Source: Primulina eburnea
Lineage: Eukaryota > Streptophyta > Magnoliopsida > Lamiales > Gesneriaceae
Assembly (NCBI RefSeq): GCF_022965805.1
Contig: NC_133105.1
Span: 26,883,208-26,947,207 of the forward strand
DNA: 64,000 nucleotides
Reading direction: 5' to 3'
Below are positions 1 through 11,562 of the stretch, piece by piece; positions within the stretch are counted from its first letter, which is position 1, and every line of letters begins with the position of its first letter. Below the pieces are notes generated by a model, which did no database searches, was not told where the DNA came from, and saw nothing but the letters and a program-made list of their open reading frames with translations. The translations under genes were made by a program, and so were the position numbers.

Positions 1-216
1 GTTTTGATAATCAATTATTTCAAAAAACTATTTTTGCCCCCTCCAAACAAAAGTGTCTAGCTCCGCCCCACCCTAGGTGTCAAGTGTAAATTTTAACCAA
101 ATCTCAAGAGCTGCTGATGTAATTACTAAATATCAGAAGCGTTTATGAAATTAGGGCAATCCATCATGTGGCCAAATGAAATATACCGGTTATAAAAAAA
201 TAGAAACTTTACTTAC

Positions 217-2037
217 CATATGTCGGCAGGGTAACACAGCAATATCCTTTGGTTCAGTCATGCAAATCACACACTCTTTACCTGATCCACTATCATTGAT
301 ACCTGGGGTAGATTTTCCAAATCCATATATCTCACGCAGTTCATAGCTAATACCATCCGTCCATAATAACTGTCTGATTACTTTAGCGATCAATTGTCTC
401 TCATGATTCTTATCCAAGACGACCTGAGTTATCTGCACCTGGCACAATGTATTCTCCAAAAGATAGCTTCTGTCATACGGAGGTGGGTAAGTTTCGACAG
501 ATATTACTATTGGAAACACATCCTCTCGAGACAATGGCTTTGACAGGCCATCCCATTCGAAATAACCAATGTTAATGCCTGTCCCTAGTGGCTGTCGAAA
601 TTCTTGATGAAGTCCTTTCTGGAACATAACTTTGATGGGAACATAGGTTTCAGTAAATGAAGAAACAAGTCTGCAATTGGACTCTTCCTTCGCAAAATAA
701 TAGATCTTGATGCTATCAATTAGAGAGAACAGTGATCAGAGAAAACACTAAATGTAAAAAATCAGTTATCCAACATAGCATTCAATCTGTAGAAAAGTTG
801 GAGTGATCAAATTCCACATCATGGAATTTCAAGTGCATAAAAAATTGTCCACCGGTACTTCTGTAGTTCTACTCTACAAAGGGAATACTAAGGAGCATGG
901 ACAACTAACAATTTTCAAAGAAAGAGAAAAACTCAATGTCTAATTGCTCTACTAACGTGTGTACTAGCATTTTTTAAGAAAGAAACATCAAGAAAAAATG
1001 TGATCTAAATAACAAGCCAACTTTTCTTGTTCACCGCAGAGGCATCAAACATTACCAGATAGAACGAGTTTGTCAAGCAATGTTCCTCCACCTCCCACTC
1101 CCTTCGATCGTACTTACTGTATTATCAAGTAAAGCATAGAGTGATATTAAACTGAAGTATGCATCCCTCATGTGGAACACATCCACACACAATAATGGAT
1201 TCTTCCCCGATTCAATATATAAATGCGACTTCAAAGCTTTCCAGCTCTAAAGTATATAGATTACTTGTAAAAGCCGCAACTTTGGGTTCTAGAAATTGCC
1301 CTCAAATTATGATAAACCATCATTCTTGAGAGACAGGTAATTGAAAATGTCACATTGAAGTAACAGTCGGTGACAAAAAATTGATAGTTACAAGTGGTAG
1401 CAGAGAGTCTATATTAACTGAAATTCGTTACCAATTTCATGTGCCTATTGATCAGAGCCTTGGCTCTGAATATAAATTCTAGCCACATAGGTGTACAATG
1501 CATTTGAGCGAAATCAATTAACTTATAATTCAAAATAACATTACATTTCAGCTAAAACCAGCCATGTAACAAACGATCAATGCATATAAAATAAATCAAC
1601 AAAGAGAATAAAATTTTATACAAAAAAAATATCTTGAACCTGCCATCAACCAAAGCATCAAAAACAAAAGAAACCAAGAATTCATCCGGGTTCGTTTCAT
1701 CAACTTCAATCCTCACAGAATCTTTATGCACGTTCACATCACTCCTCACAACTTTAGCCTGCGTTTGTTCGGTACACGGCGGCCCCACCACTCTAGGCAG
1801 CGGCAGCATTGGCTGCCACTCAAAGGGAAGATTGTGGGAGTTAAAGGCACCGAAACTAGGATGGCCAACAAGTGTGTTGCTGTGATTCCCCGCACAGAAC
1901 GCATTGGAAGGGTAGTAGGGGTAAGATACAGGGGAATTCAGAGGATAAGGAGCATAAGGGTCGAGAGGGTAAGCGGGTGAGGGGTAGTATGGAGTGAGGC
2001 TTCTTCTTCTATTGGTGCCGCTGAAAGAAATGCCCAT
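217..2037 (-). CDS. LUL: LOG2/LUL-type RING E3 ubiquitin ligase, exons 1-2 (3' end outside window)
   Basis: This is the N-terminal part of a plant LUL (LOG2-like ubiquitin ligase) gene. Exon 1 coding is 2037-1640 and exon 2 is 712-217. Donor GT is at 1639-1638, acceptor AG at 714-713, and a second donor GTAAGT starts at 216, so the frame joins through a split AG|C codon. The protein starts MGISFS, fitting N-myristoylation at Gly2, followed by a basic patch and a Pro/Tyr-rich stretch. Next comes the DAR2-type beta-rich domain (from about residue 100, NPDEFLVSFVFDALVDG). Exon 2 carries the start of the C3HC4 RING, CVICMTEPKD then LPCRH. The remaining RING cysteines must lie in the next exon, which I do not find in bases 1-216. 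Known family members are membrane-associated E3 ligases; Arabidopsis LOG2 acts with GDU1 in amino-acid export. Family assignment is firm; which paralogue is not. Confidence 0.9.
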
Positions 2038-2210
2038 CTGTTACTCGTTTTGTTGAATTTGGAGGAGAGGTGTAGTTCACACCATGCGCAGAAGCCTTGA
2101 TTGCGTAGTTGGGAAGCCTTGATTTAGGGTTCCCAATTTTGCCCTAAATTGTGTGCTTTGAAACAGAGATAATCCTCTTCTAACCTGTAAGCAAAAACTA
2201 GCCCAACTTT

Positions 2211-2218
2211 TTTATATA
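2211..2218 (-). promoter_or_regulatory. Candidate TATA box of the LUL-type gene
   Basis: On the minus strand TATATAAA lies about 175 nt upstream of the start codon at 2037. The intervening DNA has no upstream ATG in good context that I noticed. The position would give a 5' leader of roughly 140 nt. This is inferred from sequence alone. Confidence 0.4.
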
Positions 2219-2571
2219 CTTCGTCTTAAAGTTATTGATCTATTAACTTGTCCAATTTTTGTATTTACTTCACTAACTTGTTAAATTTTGATTTTTTTGT
2301 ATTAATTTTAAATTTTCGACTATTTTGATCTAATTGCTAACGTTGTGTCCAATAAATAAGCAATTTCTGTTGCTATATCAATATTTTTCTGCGTCATATT
2401 AATATTTTATGGAGATACGTCAGTATTCCGTCGAAACAAGAATAAAAATAAAAATCAATGTAACAAAACCAAACTTTGAATGTATGAGAGACCAAAACCC
2501 AAAATATATTAAATTAATGGACAAACAAATTATTTTCCTTAATCTAATATATGATATAAAATATAGATTTC
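2219..2571. other. AT-rich intergenic DNA
   Basis: Between the LUL-type promoter and the Athila target duplication the DNA is AT-rich, without a codon-like open frame or recognisable repeat. Distal promoter elements of the E3 gene could lie here, but none is visible. Confidence 0.5.
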
Positions 2572-2576
2572 CAATA

Positions 2577-4078
2577 TGATCGAGCAAAACTTGCACTGTG
2601 AATTCCCCAATAAAATATGATTTTTTATGCTCAAAAAGTAATCGCAAGTGCACGATGTCAAGTAATAATATAGTGTATGTGAATACGAGTATCGTTCCGC
2701 TGAAGACTGTATTTAACAATTATTATTTTGTTATTAAAACTTTAGCGACGAAAGGTGATTGGTTGTGTTATGACTAATAAAATGCAAGAAAATTAAATAA
2801 ACAAGTTCAAAGATTAAATGATAAAATATGATTGCTAAATCGATTGATTAAATTTCAAATGATAAAAGAATTTGTTGGGAATTCTGGTTCACCTACCCAT
2901 TATTAATTAATTAATCGTTCGATTGTGTTCTACGCTTCCGACATGATTTCCTATTCAATTGAACACACTCTCTCGAGCTATGCCAAACTAATTCACTCAA
3001 TGAAGTAATTAAATGTCTTTAATTATTTATAAAAAATGAATCGCATTTCGATTGATGAAATCCCCTAGTTTTCGACCCTAAGGACTATGACTATCGGCAC
3101 GTATCCAATTTCATATATCTATGCAAATTGTAGATCCGCGAATTATACTACTAGTTCTTATCACAAGTTATTCTCTCGAACTCACTCGCGATATAAAAAC
3201 GTTGTTAAAGTTAGCTACGCTCTAACAACACAATAAAACAATAGTATAACCAAGAACAAATCACAAATCGAAATATGAATTAACTAGATCAAAGTTTTGG
3301 GGTAGAATCCCCTTTAATCCCAACAAATATGAAAGTTTAGCTACTAGAATTCATAATTAAAATAAGCAAAACAATATTTAAATAAAGGAAAATAAACTAG
3401 AAATACGAGACGTGACGAAATCTGCGAAGAACGGTGCTCGGAATCTTCAAATCTTCAATCCAAGCGCAAAAGTGCTCTCTAAACTTGATGACGGCTGCCA
3501 AAATTCCCTCACAATCTCTCTGAATGTCGACCAAAAACGTCTAACAGACCTTTCCATTCCAGCCATCCTCCTAACTAAGGTAAGAAATCGAGCATGAAAT
3601 CTTTCCAAAAATAGGTGGCGCTCGGGCGGTAGAAAAGTACCGCTCGAGCGCCACACTTTCTGTATTCTCCCTGAACTTGTGCGGCATTCGCGCTCGGGCG
3701 GTAGAAAACTACCGCCCGAGCGCCGAACTTTCTGTCTAAGTTCTTGGGATGAGTGGCATTCGCGCTCGGGCGGTAGAAAACTACCGCTCGAGCGCCGACC
3801 TTTCTGTCTTTAATCCTTTGGGCTTTCATCTCGCGCTCGGGCGGTACAATTTCACCGCCCGAGCGCCAACTCCTCTGCCCTTTTTGTCTTGACTTGGCAC
3901 TTGGCTCCGATTTTGATTCTTCCGGCCCTTTTTCCTGCAAATTCATCACGCCCGAGTGAGATGTGATAAAATGCAAATATTTACTCTAAAATGAACAGAA
4001 TGTGACTGAAATAAACGATGCTCAATGCAAAACGCACACAGACTAATGCGATAAAATACGTAAAAACGACACATATCA
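2577..4078 (-). repeat. Athila 3' LTR
   Basis: This 1502-bp copy is the left (3') LTR of the minus-strand element. It matches 10023-11527 throughout with scattered substitutions and 1-nt indels. Its most striking part is a GC-rich array of four palindromes at 3617-3866, in an otherwise AT-rich LTR. Confidence 0.95.
3617..3866. repeat. Four-copy GC-rich palindrome array in Athila 3' LTR
   Basis: Four inverted repeats occur with about 72-bp spacing at 3617-3652, 3690-3723, 3762-3795 and 3833-3866. The best copy (3690-3723) has a perfect 15-bp stem, GCGCTCGGGCGGTAG, and an AAAA loop. The other copies have one mismatch in the stem or a longer loop. The spacers are also related (CTTTCTGTCT and similar), so the whole is a tandem repeat whose unit contains a hairpin. 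The same array is in the other LTR at about 11066-11315. Confidence 0.9.
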
Positions 4079-4090
4079 ACCCCCTCATAC
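4079..4090 (-). other. Polypurine tract of the Athila element
   Basis: On the minus strand GTATGAGGGGGT abuts the start of the 3' LTR (TGATATGTG). It is the expected primer for plus-strand DNA synthesis. Confidence 0.75.
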
Positions 4091-5293
4091 TAACCTTTTG
4101 CTCGCCCTCGAGTAAAATAGGTTAAAGCACGAGATACTAAAAAAACTCAACAACCACAAAATGACTCAAACAAGAGATAACTAACACAAGTAAATATCAA
4201 TGGTGAGTTAACAAATTTTATGCTCATGCCTCAGTGAACTTTCTCACGTACAAATCATAATCAAGTCAAATCACAAATGAATACTCATTCTCATCTACAC
4301 ATAAATCTTGACACTAATCTGAACGTGTGTGTGTGTCATGATGGGTCTAGTCATTCGTATTTCAAATAGATCAATTATCCAATCATGCGAGTCTCTCAAT
4401 TAACACTTCAATACAAGTCTCACTAGCATGCATCCCCGTGTCCATTTATCACTAGCCATTAATTGAACTTTATTCAACTTTTAGGTGCAGATAAGGGTGT
4501 CGAAAAGAAGGAAAATAAGCTCAAGTGGCTAAAAGTTGGGAGTACACCGATCATTTTCATTGTGCAATCATCAAGACTTTTCGTCTGACTTTCCTCGTCT
4601 CCTTACATCTCCAACTTTTAGCCTAGGAATAGAATTTAATTCCTTTTATTTCGGCTCCCCCTCACCTTACATCTCCTTCTTCCTTCTTTTTTTCTTTTTT
4701 TTTTTGTTTAAATGCACAATTTTCACACATGTACTCCCTAGGCTAAGAATATAATCCTTTGGATTACAGCTGGTTAGGAGTATGACATTTCAATTCAGTG
4801 CATTGGAAATGAGGTAAATGTAACGTTCAAGGCAAAACAAATTTTCTCATTCGAGATCCCAATTAGCGACTTATTTTCACGGGTTTACATGCTAAATCAA
4901 CTCATAAATGGTGCCTTTCAAGTTAACCACACAGAACTTTCGAATTTCACCATTATTTCTACAAACTTCTAGTCCCCACACATATGTGCTTAAAAAGTTC
5001 AAACTTTGTGCCAAAATTTTTGTTTTAACAATCAAGAGTACCGTTCATGAAACGACCCAATCAATACTTTTGTATAAGATCAATCCAACCTCATCATTGG
5101 CGCATAAATTATGTCTTCTCACCATAAACGACACTAGACAACATAAATGCAACGAATAACTAAGCAAACAGAACTAAACAATCAAAACAATCTATCTACC
5201 CCCCTCATACTAGAGTTGTGCAATGCCCTCAGTGCACAAAACGAAACAAACACTAAAACCAAAAAAACTCATGAATGCAAATGCAACGAATAA
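4091..5293 (-). other. Noncoding 3' part of the Athila internal region
   Basis: About 1.2 kb between the broken integrase and the 3' LTR hold no coding frame. Where Athila relatives may carry an env-like gene, only AT-rich DNA with a pyrimidine-rich stretch (4660-4710) is present. A second polypurine-like stretch lies at 5199-5212 and resembles the one at the LTR. Confidence 0.6.
5199..5212 (-). other. Second polypurine-like tract in Athila 3' region
   Basis: On the minus strand TAGTATGAGGGGGG closely repeats the tract at the LTR border (4079-4090). It lies 1.1 kb upstream, just after the integrase remnant. It may be a central-type tract or mark an older 3' end. Confidence 0.55.
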
Positions 5294-6148
5294 CTAAGAA
5301 AACAGAACTAAACAATCAAAACAATTCAAAAATTTTAGAACCACTTGAGCATCATTAGTGGCGTATGCTTCCGCCTCTACCCACTTAGACACATAATCCA
5401 CCGCCACCAAAATATATTTTTTCGTGAAAGAACTGGGAAACGGTCCCATGAAATCTATTCTCCACACATCAAAAACCTCACACTCAATGATATTATTTAA
5501 AGGCATTTCATGACGGTTAGAGATGTTACCTGTCCGTTGGCATTTATCACATGCTAGCACATAAGAACGAGCATCTTTAAAGAGGGTTGGCCAATAAAAG
5601 CCACATTCGAGTACCTTAGATGCCGTCCTCATTTGTCCAAAGTGACCACCTACCTCACGGTCATGGCAATGAGTAAGAATCGATCCCATCTCTTCCTCCG
5701 CCACACATCTCCGAATCATAGAATCTGCACAAATCTTAAACAAGAAAGGTTCCTCCCAAAAATAATATTTCACGTCCGAAAAGAATTTCTTTCTTTGGTG
5801 AAATGTTAGATTTGGGGGAGGTGAGCCTGTAACAAGAAAATTCGCAAGATTTGCATACCATGGACAATTTTTTACCTCAAACAACTGCTCATCCGGAAAC
5901 CAATCATTAATCGCATCAGTCACACAATCATTACTGATAAATTCTAATCTAGACAAATGATCTGCAACCACATTCTCAACACCCTTCTTATCTTTTATTT
6001 CCACATCAAATTCTTGCAATAATAAAATCCACCGAAGTAAGCGTGGCTTTGCATCTTTCTTTGCAAGTAAATATTTAAGGGCAGAGTGATCAGTAAACAC
6101 AATTACTTTCGACAAAACAAGATAAAGCATGAAACTTGTCAAGTGCAA
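5294..6148 (-). pseudogene. Athila RNase H end plus truncated integrase
   Basis: The frame starts with the C-terminal RNase H part ([17 protein letters not shown], then VADHLSRLE). The integrase zinc finger follows, with H...H then CDKCQ (near residues 160-205). The catalytic core begins with the first Asp ([10 protein letters not shown]). The reading then stops after about 40 residues of core, so the second Asp, the Glu and the C-terminal domain are missing. This copy cannot make a working integrase. It is joined to the RT-RNase H frame upstream by a frameshift near 6130. Confidence 0.88.
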
Positions 6149-7457
6149 ACACTACTGCAAGTAACTCTTTTTCGGTGGTGGCATAATTCAATTGTGCTTC
6201 ATCTAGAGTCCTTCTTGCATAGTATATGGTGTGAAATACCTTGTTTTGTCTTTGTCTGAGGACATCACCTACCGCAGTATCGTTAGCATCGCACATGATC
6301 TCGAAGGGTAGATCCCAATCCGGTGCCACCAAGACAGGAGCCGTCACTAAGCGCTCTTTCAACTTCTCGTATGCCTGCAAACAATCAGAATTGAAATCAA
6401 AAGGCACATCTTTCATGAGTAAAGAAGATAAAGGTTTTGCAATTGTAGAAAAATCTTTGATGAAACGTCGGTAAAAACCGGCGTGGCCTAGAAAACTTCT
6501 AACTCCCTTTACGGACGCCGGAGGTGGTAAGTTCTTGATAACTTCAACTTTCGCCTTATCCACCTTTATTCCGTGCCCCGAAACCTTGTGCCCTAGGACA
6601 ATTCCCTCTTGTACCATAAAGTGGCATTTTTCCCAATTAAGCACCAAGTTTGTCTCCTCACATCTCCTCAACACTACCTGCAAGTTCTGCAAACAATCAT
6701 TAAAAGACGAGCCAAAAATCGAGAAGTCATCCATAAATATCTCAAGAAAAGTTTCAATCATATCATGGAATATAGCAGTCATGCATCGCTGAAAAGTGGC
6801 AGGGGCATTACACAAACCAAATGGCATCCGTCTAAAAGCAAAAGTGCCATAAGGACAAGTGAAAGTGGTTTTCTCTTGGTCCTCGGGCGCAATCATGATT
6901 TGGTTATACACAGAATACCCATCTAAAAAACAATAGAATTCATGACCCGCTAACCTCTCAAGCATTTGATCAATAAAGGGAAGGGGAAAGTGGTCTTTAC
7001 GGGTAGCATCATTCAATTTCCTATAATCAATGCACACACGCCATCCCGTAACAGTCCTAGTGGGTATTAATTCATTATTTTCATTTGTGATAACAGTAAT
7101 CCCACCTTTCTTTGGCACACACTGAACAGGACTTACCCATGCACTATCAGATATAGGGTAGATAATACCTGCGTCGAGAAGCTTAATTGTTTCAGCCTTT
7201 ACTACCTCTTGCATCTTTGGATTTAATCGTCTTTGAGGTTGCACAAGAGGTGAGTACTTCTCTTCCATCAAGATCTTGTGCATACAGACGGATGGATTTA
7301 TTCCTTTGATATCTGCCACCTTCCACGCAAATGCACCCTTGTGCGCTTTCAAAACTTCCAACAGCTTGTCCTCCATCACATCTGTCAAAGCAGCAGAAAT
7401 AATGACAGGTAAAGTGTTATTCTCACCTAAGTATACGTACTTGAGGTGTGGAGGCAA
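6090..7457 (-). pseudogene. Athila reverse transcriptase and RNase H
   Basis: This 455-codon frame covers almost the whole RT: the VPKKGG motif near residue 120, CIDYRKLN, the RMPFGLCNAPATFQ motif, and the catalytic box FMDD followed by FSIFG. A connection domain (HAGFYRRFI) and the start of RNase H (CDANDTAVGDVL, with a catalytic Asp in CDAND) follow. RT motifs look intact. The frame is separated by frameshifts from the protease side (near 7440) and from the rest of RNase H (near 6130), so no full polyprotein can be made. Confidence 0.92.
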
Positions 7458-7653
7458 CGACTTTAGCTCGAGCAGTTGGTGGATCCTCGATGCTTGACCT
7501 TTGAGGGATCAAATCTCTTCGTTCTCCTAGATCCTCCAGTCGCATCCTCATTGGCCTTCTCCATGGTTGGTTGGCATTAAAGTGTGCCACAATTTCAGCT
7601 CTTTCTTCGTCTAACTCCTCTTCTCCCAATTCAGTATTGATAGTGGCCTTCAA
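7423..7653 (-). pseudogene. Linker between Athila protease and RT
   Basis: This short acidic and basic segment (GEEELDEERAE, then WRRPMRMRLEDLGERR) lies between the protease domain and the RT frame. It is continuous in position with both but lies in another frame, since a frameshift or stop occurs at each border. Confidence 0.65.
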
Positions 7654-8996
7654 AGGGTCCCTAGAGCATCCTGCACATAGTTGGATACAAGAGAGTCAAA
7701 CGCATCAATTATAAAACAACTATCAGAATGCAGTGTGTGCCTAAGTGCATTAAAAACATCAAATGTAATCTCTTCTTCGCCCACTCTCAATCTCAACTTT
7801 CCCTCTTGCACATCAATAAGTGCCTTGCCAGTTGCAAGGAATGGTCTCCCCAAAATTAGAGGCATCTCTGTATCCTCCTCCATGTCGAGCACCACGAAGT
7901 CTGCAGGAAAAATGAATTTGTCCACTTTTACTAGCACATCCTCAATCACTCCGCGGGGGTACTTGACAGACCTGTCAGCCAGTTGCAAGGACATCCTCGT
8001 CGGCTTAGGCTCTCCTAATCCGAGTTTCCTGAAAACAGATAGAGGCATAAGATTAATACTTGCACCAAGGTCACACAATGCTTTACGAAAAACTACATCA
8101 CCAATCATGCAAGGGATAAAAAAACTCCCTGGGTCTTTTAGTTTTGGTGGGATTTTGTTTTGCACCAAAGCAGAGCAACTTTCGGTCAAATTTACCGTCA
8201 TGTGATCCTCTAATTTTCTCTTGTTGGCTAAGATGTCCTTCAAAAATTTAGCATAACTAGGCATTTGCATCAAAGCATCGGCAAAAGGAATATTAATATG
8301 CAATTTTTTAAATACCTCTAAAAACTTACCGAATTGTGCATCTAGTTTTGCCTTTTTTAATGCTGCAGGAAAAGGCGGAGGGATAACAATCTTAGGTTGT
8401 GCAGTGAGTGCTGGTGTAGAGTTAGATGACTTACCTTGAGATGTCGCAGCATGTTCATCCGGCACTTGGCTTTTCTCTTTTTCTCTAGGCTCCAAAACTT
8501 TTCCGCTCTTCAACTCAATGGCCTTCACTTGCTCTTTTGGATTAGTCTCTGTGTTACTTGGCAAGGTGCCCGGCTCTCGATTTGCTATCATCTTGGCCAA
8601 CTGTCCAATCTGAGTCTCTAGTCCCTTTATTGATGCGTCTTGGTTTTGGAGTCGAGTTTCAGTGGACGAAATAAATTTAGACATCATCTGTTCCAAGTTA
8701 GACTTTTCTTCTTTGGGAGGATCGGATCTATACATCGGCTGTTTTCCATATTGTTGTCCTCCCTGTGGTCGATTCTGACTGTTTTGGCCACCCCATGAGA
8801 AGTTGGGATGTTGCCTCCATCCAGGATTGTATGAATTCGAATACGGATCATTCCTTGGACGATGGTTGACTCCCACTTGATTGACCAATACCCCGTTTTG
8901 CACATAGAAGGGGTTGTCAGCTTGACAGTCCGGCGCATCGTGTTCACCTCCACATTTCTCACAGAATATCTCTTGAAGACTGCATAGCCGTGCCAC
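7650..8996 (-). pseudogene. Athila gag C-terminal region and aspartic protease
   Basis: The frame holds a single Cys/His cluster (CEKCGGEHDAPDC) near its start, a Gln/Asn-rich stretch, a Lys-rich linker, and then an aspartic protease. The protease signature is ALCDLGASINLMPLSVF near residue 310, followed by the ILGRPFLATG motif about 75 residues later. The DLGAS form (instead of DSGA) is what I know from Athila-type and related elements, not a mutation peculiar to this copy. It is joined to gag upstream by a 1-nt shift near 8975. Confidence 0.9.
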
Positions 8997-9899
8997 CCAT
9001 GTTCAAGCCATCCAGTTTCCTGTTTAAGACATCAAGTTGTGCAGTAATAGCAGATAGATCAGTTACCTGGTGAACCCCTGCACTTTTCCGCTGATTGTTC
9101 CTGTCAGATTGAGGGTGATAACTGCTAGCAGCCATCTCCTCCAGTAGCTCATATCCTTCCTCAGCAGTTTTTCTCAATAGATTTCCACAAGCAGCAGAAT
9201 CTATCATAGTACGATTAGGAGTAAGTAAGCCATAATAGAAGGTTTGAACGACTAACCCAAGTGCCAACTCGTGATGTGGGCATCTTCGTAATAGATCTTT
9301 GAAACGCTCCCACGCCTCATATAGTGACTCTTGATCGAACTGAGCAAATGTTGTGATGTCTGCCCGCAGCTTCATGGTCTTCGATGGAGGAAAGTATTTG
9401 ATGAGAAACGCCTTCGCCATGTCCTCCCATGTAGCGATCGAACCTACAGGTAAACAATTCAACCAAGCTTTAGCTTTATCACGCAAAGAGAAAGAAATAA
9501 ACGCAGTCTAACAGCATCATCAGAAACTCCATTAAATTTAAAAGTATCGCAAATCTCAAGAAAATCCGCGATGTGTGTGTTTGGATCATCCACAGCAGTT
9601 CCTACAAATTGGACAGTGTTCTGAATCATCTGGATAATGGCTGGTTTGATTTCGAATTGGTTTGCCCGCACAATCGGCCTCACAATGCTGGGGCGTGCAC
9701 CATCCAAAGAAGGCAGGGCATACTATAACATGGGTATGCGGCGAGGCATCTCAATTCGTCTCTCGTTTTGGCGCTCCGCCTCCTGCTCTTGTTCGTGCCT
9801 CTCCATCAGTTCCTTAAGTCTTTGCTGTTGTCTTCGCCTGCGGAAAGTCCTTTCAATTTCAGGGTCACACTCAAGCTCCAAGTCAAGTGACTTTGGCAT
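8959..9899 (-). pseudogene. Athila gag, interrupted
   Basis: Gag begins at ATG 9899-9897 (MPKSLDLELECDPEIERTF). It has an in-frame TAG at 9725-9723 and continues in the same frame to about 9510. There a 1-nt deletion shifts it into the 9486-8959 frame (DKAKAWLNCLPVGSI, the retrotransposon gag domain, then a C-terminal coiled-coil-like stretch). The core gag fold is recognisable. The start is chosen because it is the first ATG after the primer site and fits the family N-terminus. Confidence 0.85.
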
Positions 9900-9998
9900 G
9901 CACCGGAAGAGATATCTGAATTAAAATATGGAGTGTTAGTTCAATAAAAATAAAATACACTAAAGAAAATAACTAGAAATATAATTGTAGATTAACAG

Positions 9999-10016
9999 TC
10001 CCCGACAACGGCGCCA
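9999..10016 (-). other. Primer-binding site, tRNA-Asp type
   Basis: On the minus strand TGGCGCCGTTGTCGGGGA lies 6 nt downstream of the 5' LTR end. I recognise it as complementary to the 3' end of plant tRNA-Asp, with one base different from the usual GTTGCCGGGG. This primer type is typical of Athila-like elements. Confidence 0.85.
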
Positions 10017-10022
10017 AAAACT

Positions 10023-11527
10023 TGATCGAGCAAAACTTGCACTGTGAATTCCCCAATAAAATATGATTTTGTATGCTCAAAAAGTAATCGCAAGTGCACG
10101 ATGTCAAGTAATAATATAGTGTATGTGAATACGAGTATCGTTCTGCTGAAGACTGTATTTAACAATTATTATTTTAGTTATTAAAACTTTAGCGACGAAA
10201 GGTGATTGGTTGTGTTATGACTAATAAAATGCAAGAAAATTAAATAAACAAGTTCAAAGATTAAATGATAAAATATGATTGCTAAATCGATTGATTAAAT
10301 TTCAAATGATAAAAGAATTTGTTGGGAATTCTGGTTCACCTACCCCTTATTAATTAATTAATTCGTTCGATTGTGTTCTACGCTTCCGACAGGATTTCCT
10401 ATTCAATTGAACACACTCTCTCGAGCTATGCCAAACTAATTCACTCAATGAAGTAATTAAATGTCTTTAATTATTTATCAAGAATGAATCGCATTTCGAT
10501 TGATGAAATCCCCTAGTTTTCGACCCTAAGGACTATGACTATCGGCACGTATCCAATTTCATATATCTATGCAAATTGTAGATCCGCGAATTATACTACT
10601 AGTTCTTATCACAAGTTATTCTCTCGAACTCACTCGCGATATAAAAACGTTGTTAAAGTTAGCTATGCTCTAACAACACAATAAAACAATAGTATAACCA
10701 AGAACAAATCACAAATCGAAATATGAATTAACTAGATCAAAGTTTTGGGGTAAGATCCCCTTTAATCCCAACAAATATGAAAGTTTAGCTACTAGAATTC
10801 ATAATTAAAATAAGCAAAACAATATTTAAATAAAGGAAAATAAACTAGAAATACGAGACGTGACGAAATCTGCGAAGAACGGTGCTCGGAATCTTCAAAT
10901 CTTCAATCCAAGCGCAAAAGTGCTCTCTAAACTTGATGACGGCTGCCAAAATTCCCTCACAATCTCTCTGAATGTCGACCAAAAACGTCTAACAGACCTT
11001 TCCATTCCAGCCATCCTCCCAACTAAGGTAAGAAATCGAGCATGAAATCTTGCCATAAAATAGGTGGCACTCGGGCGGTAGAAAAGTACCGCTCGAGCGC
11101 CACACTTTCTGTATTCTCCCTGAACTTGTGCGGCATTCGCGCTCGGGCGGTAGTAAACTACCGCCCGAGCGCCGACCTTTCTGTCTAAGCTCTTGGGATG
11201 AGTGGCATTCGCGCTCGGGCGGTAGAAAACTACCGCTCGAGCGCCGACCTTTCTGTCTTTAGTCCTTTGGACTTTCATCTCGCGCTCGGGCGGTACAATT
11301 TCACCGCCCGAGCGCCAACTCCTCTGCCCTTTTTGTCTTGACTTGGCACTTGGCTCCGATTTTGGTTCTTCCGGCCCTTTTTCCTGCAAATTCATCACGC
11401 CCGAGTGAGATGTGATAAAATGCAAATATTTACTCTAAAATGAACAGAATGTGACTGAAATAAATGATGCTCAATGCAAAACGCACACAGACTAATGCGA
11501 TAAAATACGTAAAAACGACACATATCA
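10023..11527 (-). repeat. Athila 5' LTR
   Basis: This 1505-bp right-hand copy starts at 11527 when read on the minus strand (TGATATGTGTC) and ends at 10023 (GCTCGATCA), next to the primer site. It carries the same four-palindrome array as the 3' LTR at about 11066-11315. Confidence 0.95.
11066..11315. repeat. Four-copy GC-rich palindrome array in Athila 5' LTR
   Basis: This is the counterpart of 3617-3866. The first copy has GGCACTCGGG in place of GGCGCTCGGG, and the second has AGTAAACT in place of the AGAAAACT loop. Palindrome pairing is otherwise kept. Confidence 0.9.
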
Positions 11528-11562
11528 CAATACGATTATATATTTCGAGACATTACCACAAA

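Larger units (their letters stand above)
2577..11527 (-). mobile_element. Athila-type Ty3/gypsy retrotransposon with matching target duplication
   Basis: The element has terminal direct repeats (2577-4078 and 10023-11527), each starting TG and ending CA when read on the minus strand. CAATA flanks both sides (2572-2576 and 11528-11532). The minus-strand order is 5' LTR, tRNA-Asp-type primer site, gag, protease, RT, RNase H, integrase, polypurine tract, 3' LTR. This order, the tRNA-Asp primer and the DLGAS protease with its LPPHLKYVYLG linker fit the Athila clade. By eye the two LTRs differ at only about two dozen sites in 1.5 kb, so the insertion is recent. The coding part nevertheless has a nonsense codon, several frameshifts and an integrase lacking its C-terminal half. 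Confidence 0.93.

Noticed and set aside
2420..2719. 99-codon hydrophobic frame on the minus strand
   Set aside because: It crosses from intergenic DNA through the target duplication into the Athila LTR, and its composition follows AT-richness.
3617..3866. CRISPR-like look of regularly spaced palindromes
   Set aside because: The spacers are themselves similar, the DNA is plant nuclear and within an LTR, and there are no cas genes.
3447..11425. Open frames across the palindrome arrays (3575-3976, 10895-11425) with repeated GARAVVFYRPSAN
   Set aside because: The apparent protein repeat is only the translation of the hairpin repeat inside the LTR. Frame breaks between the two LTRs show it is not maintained.
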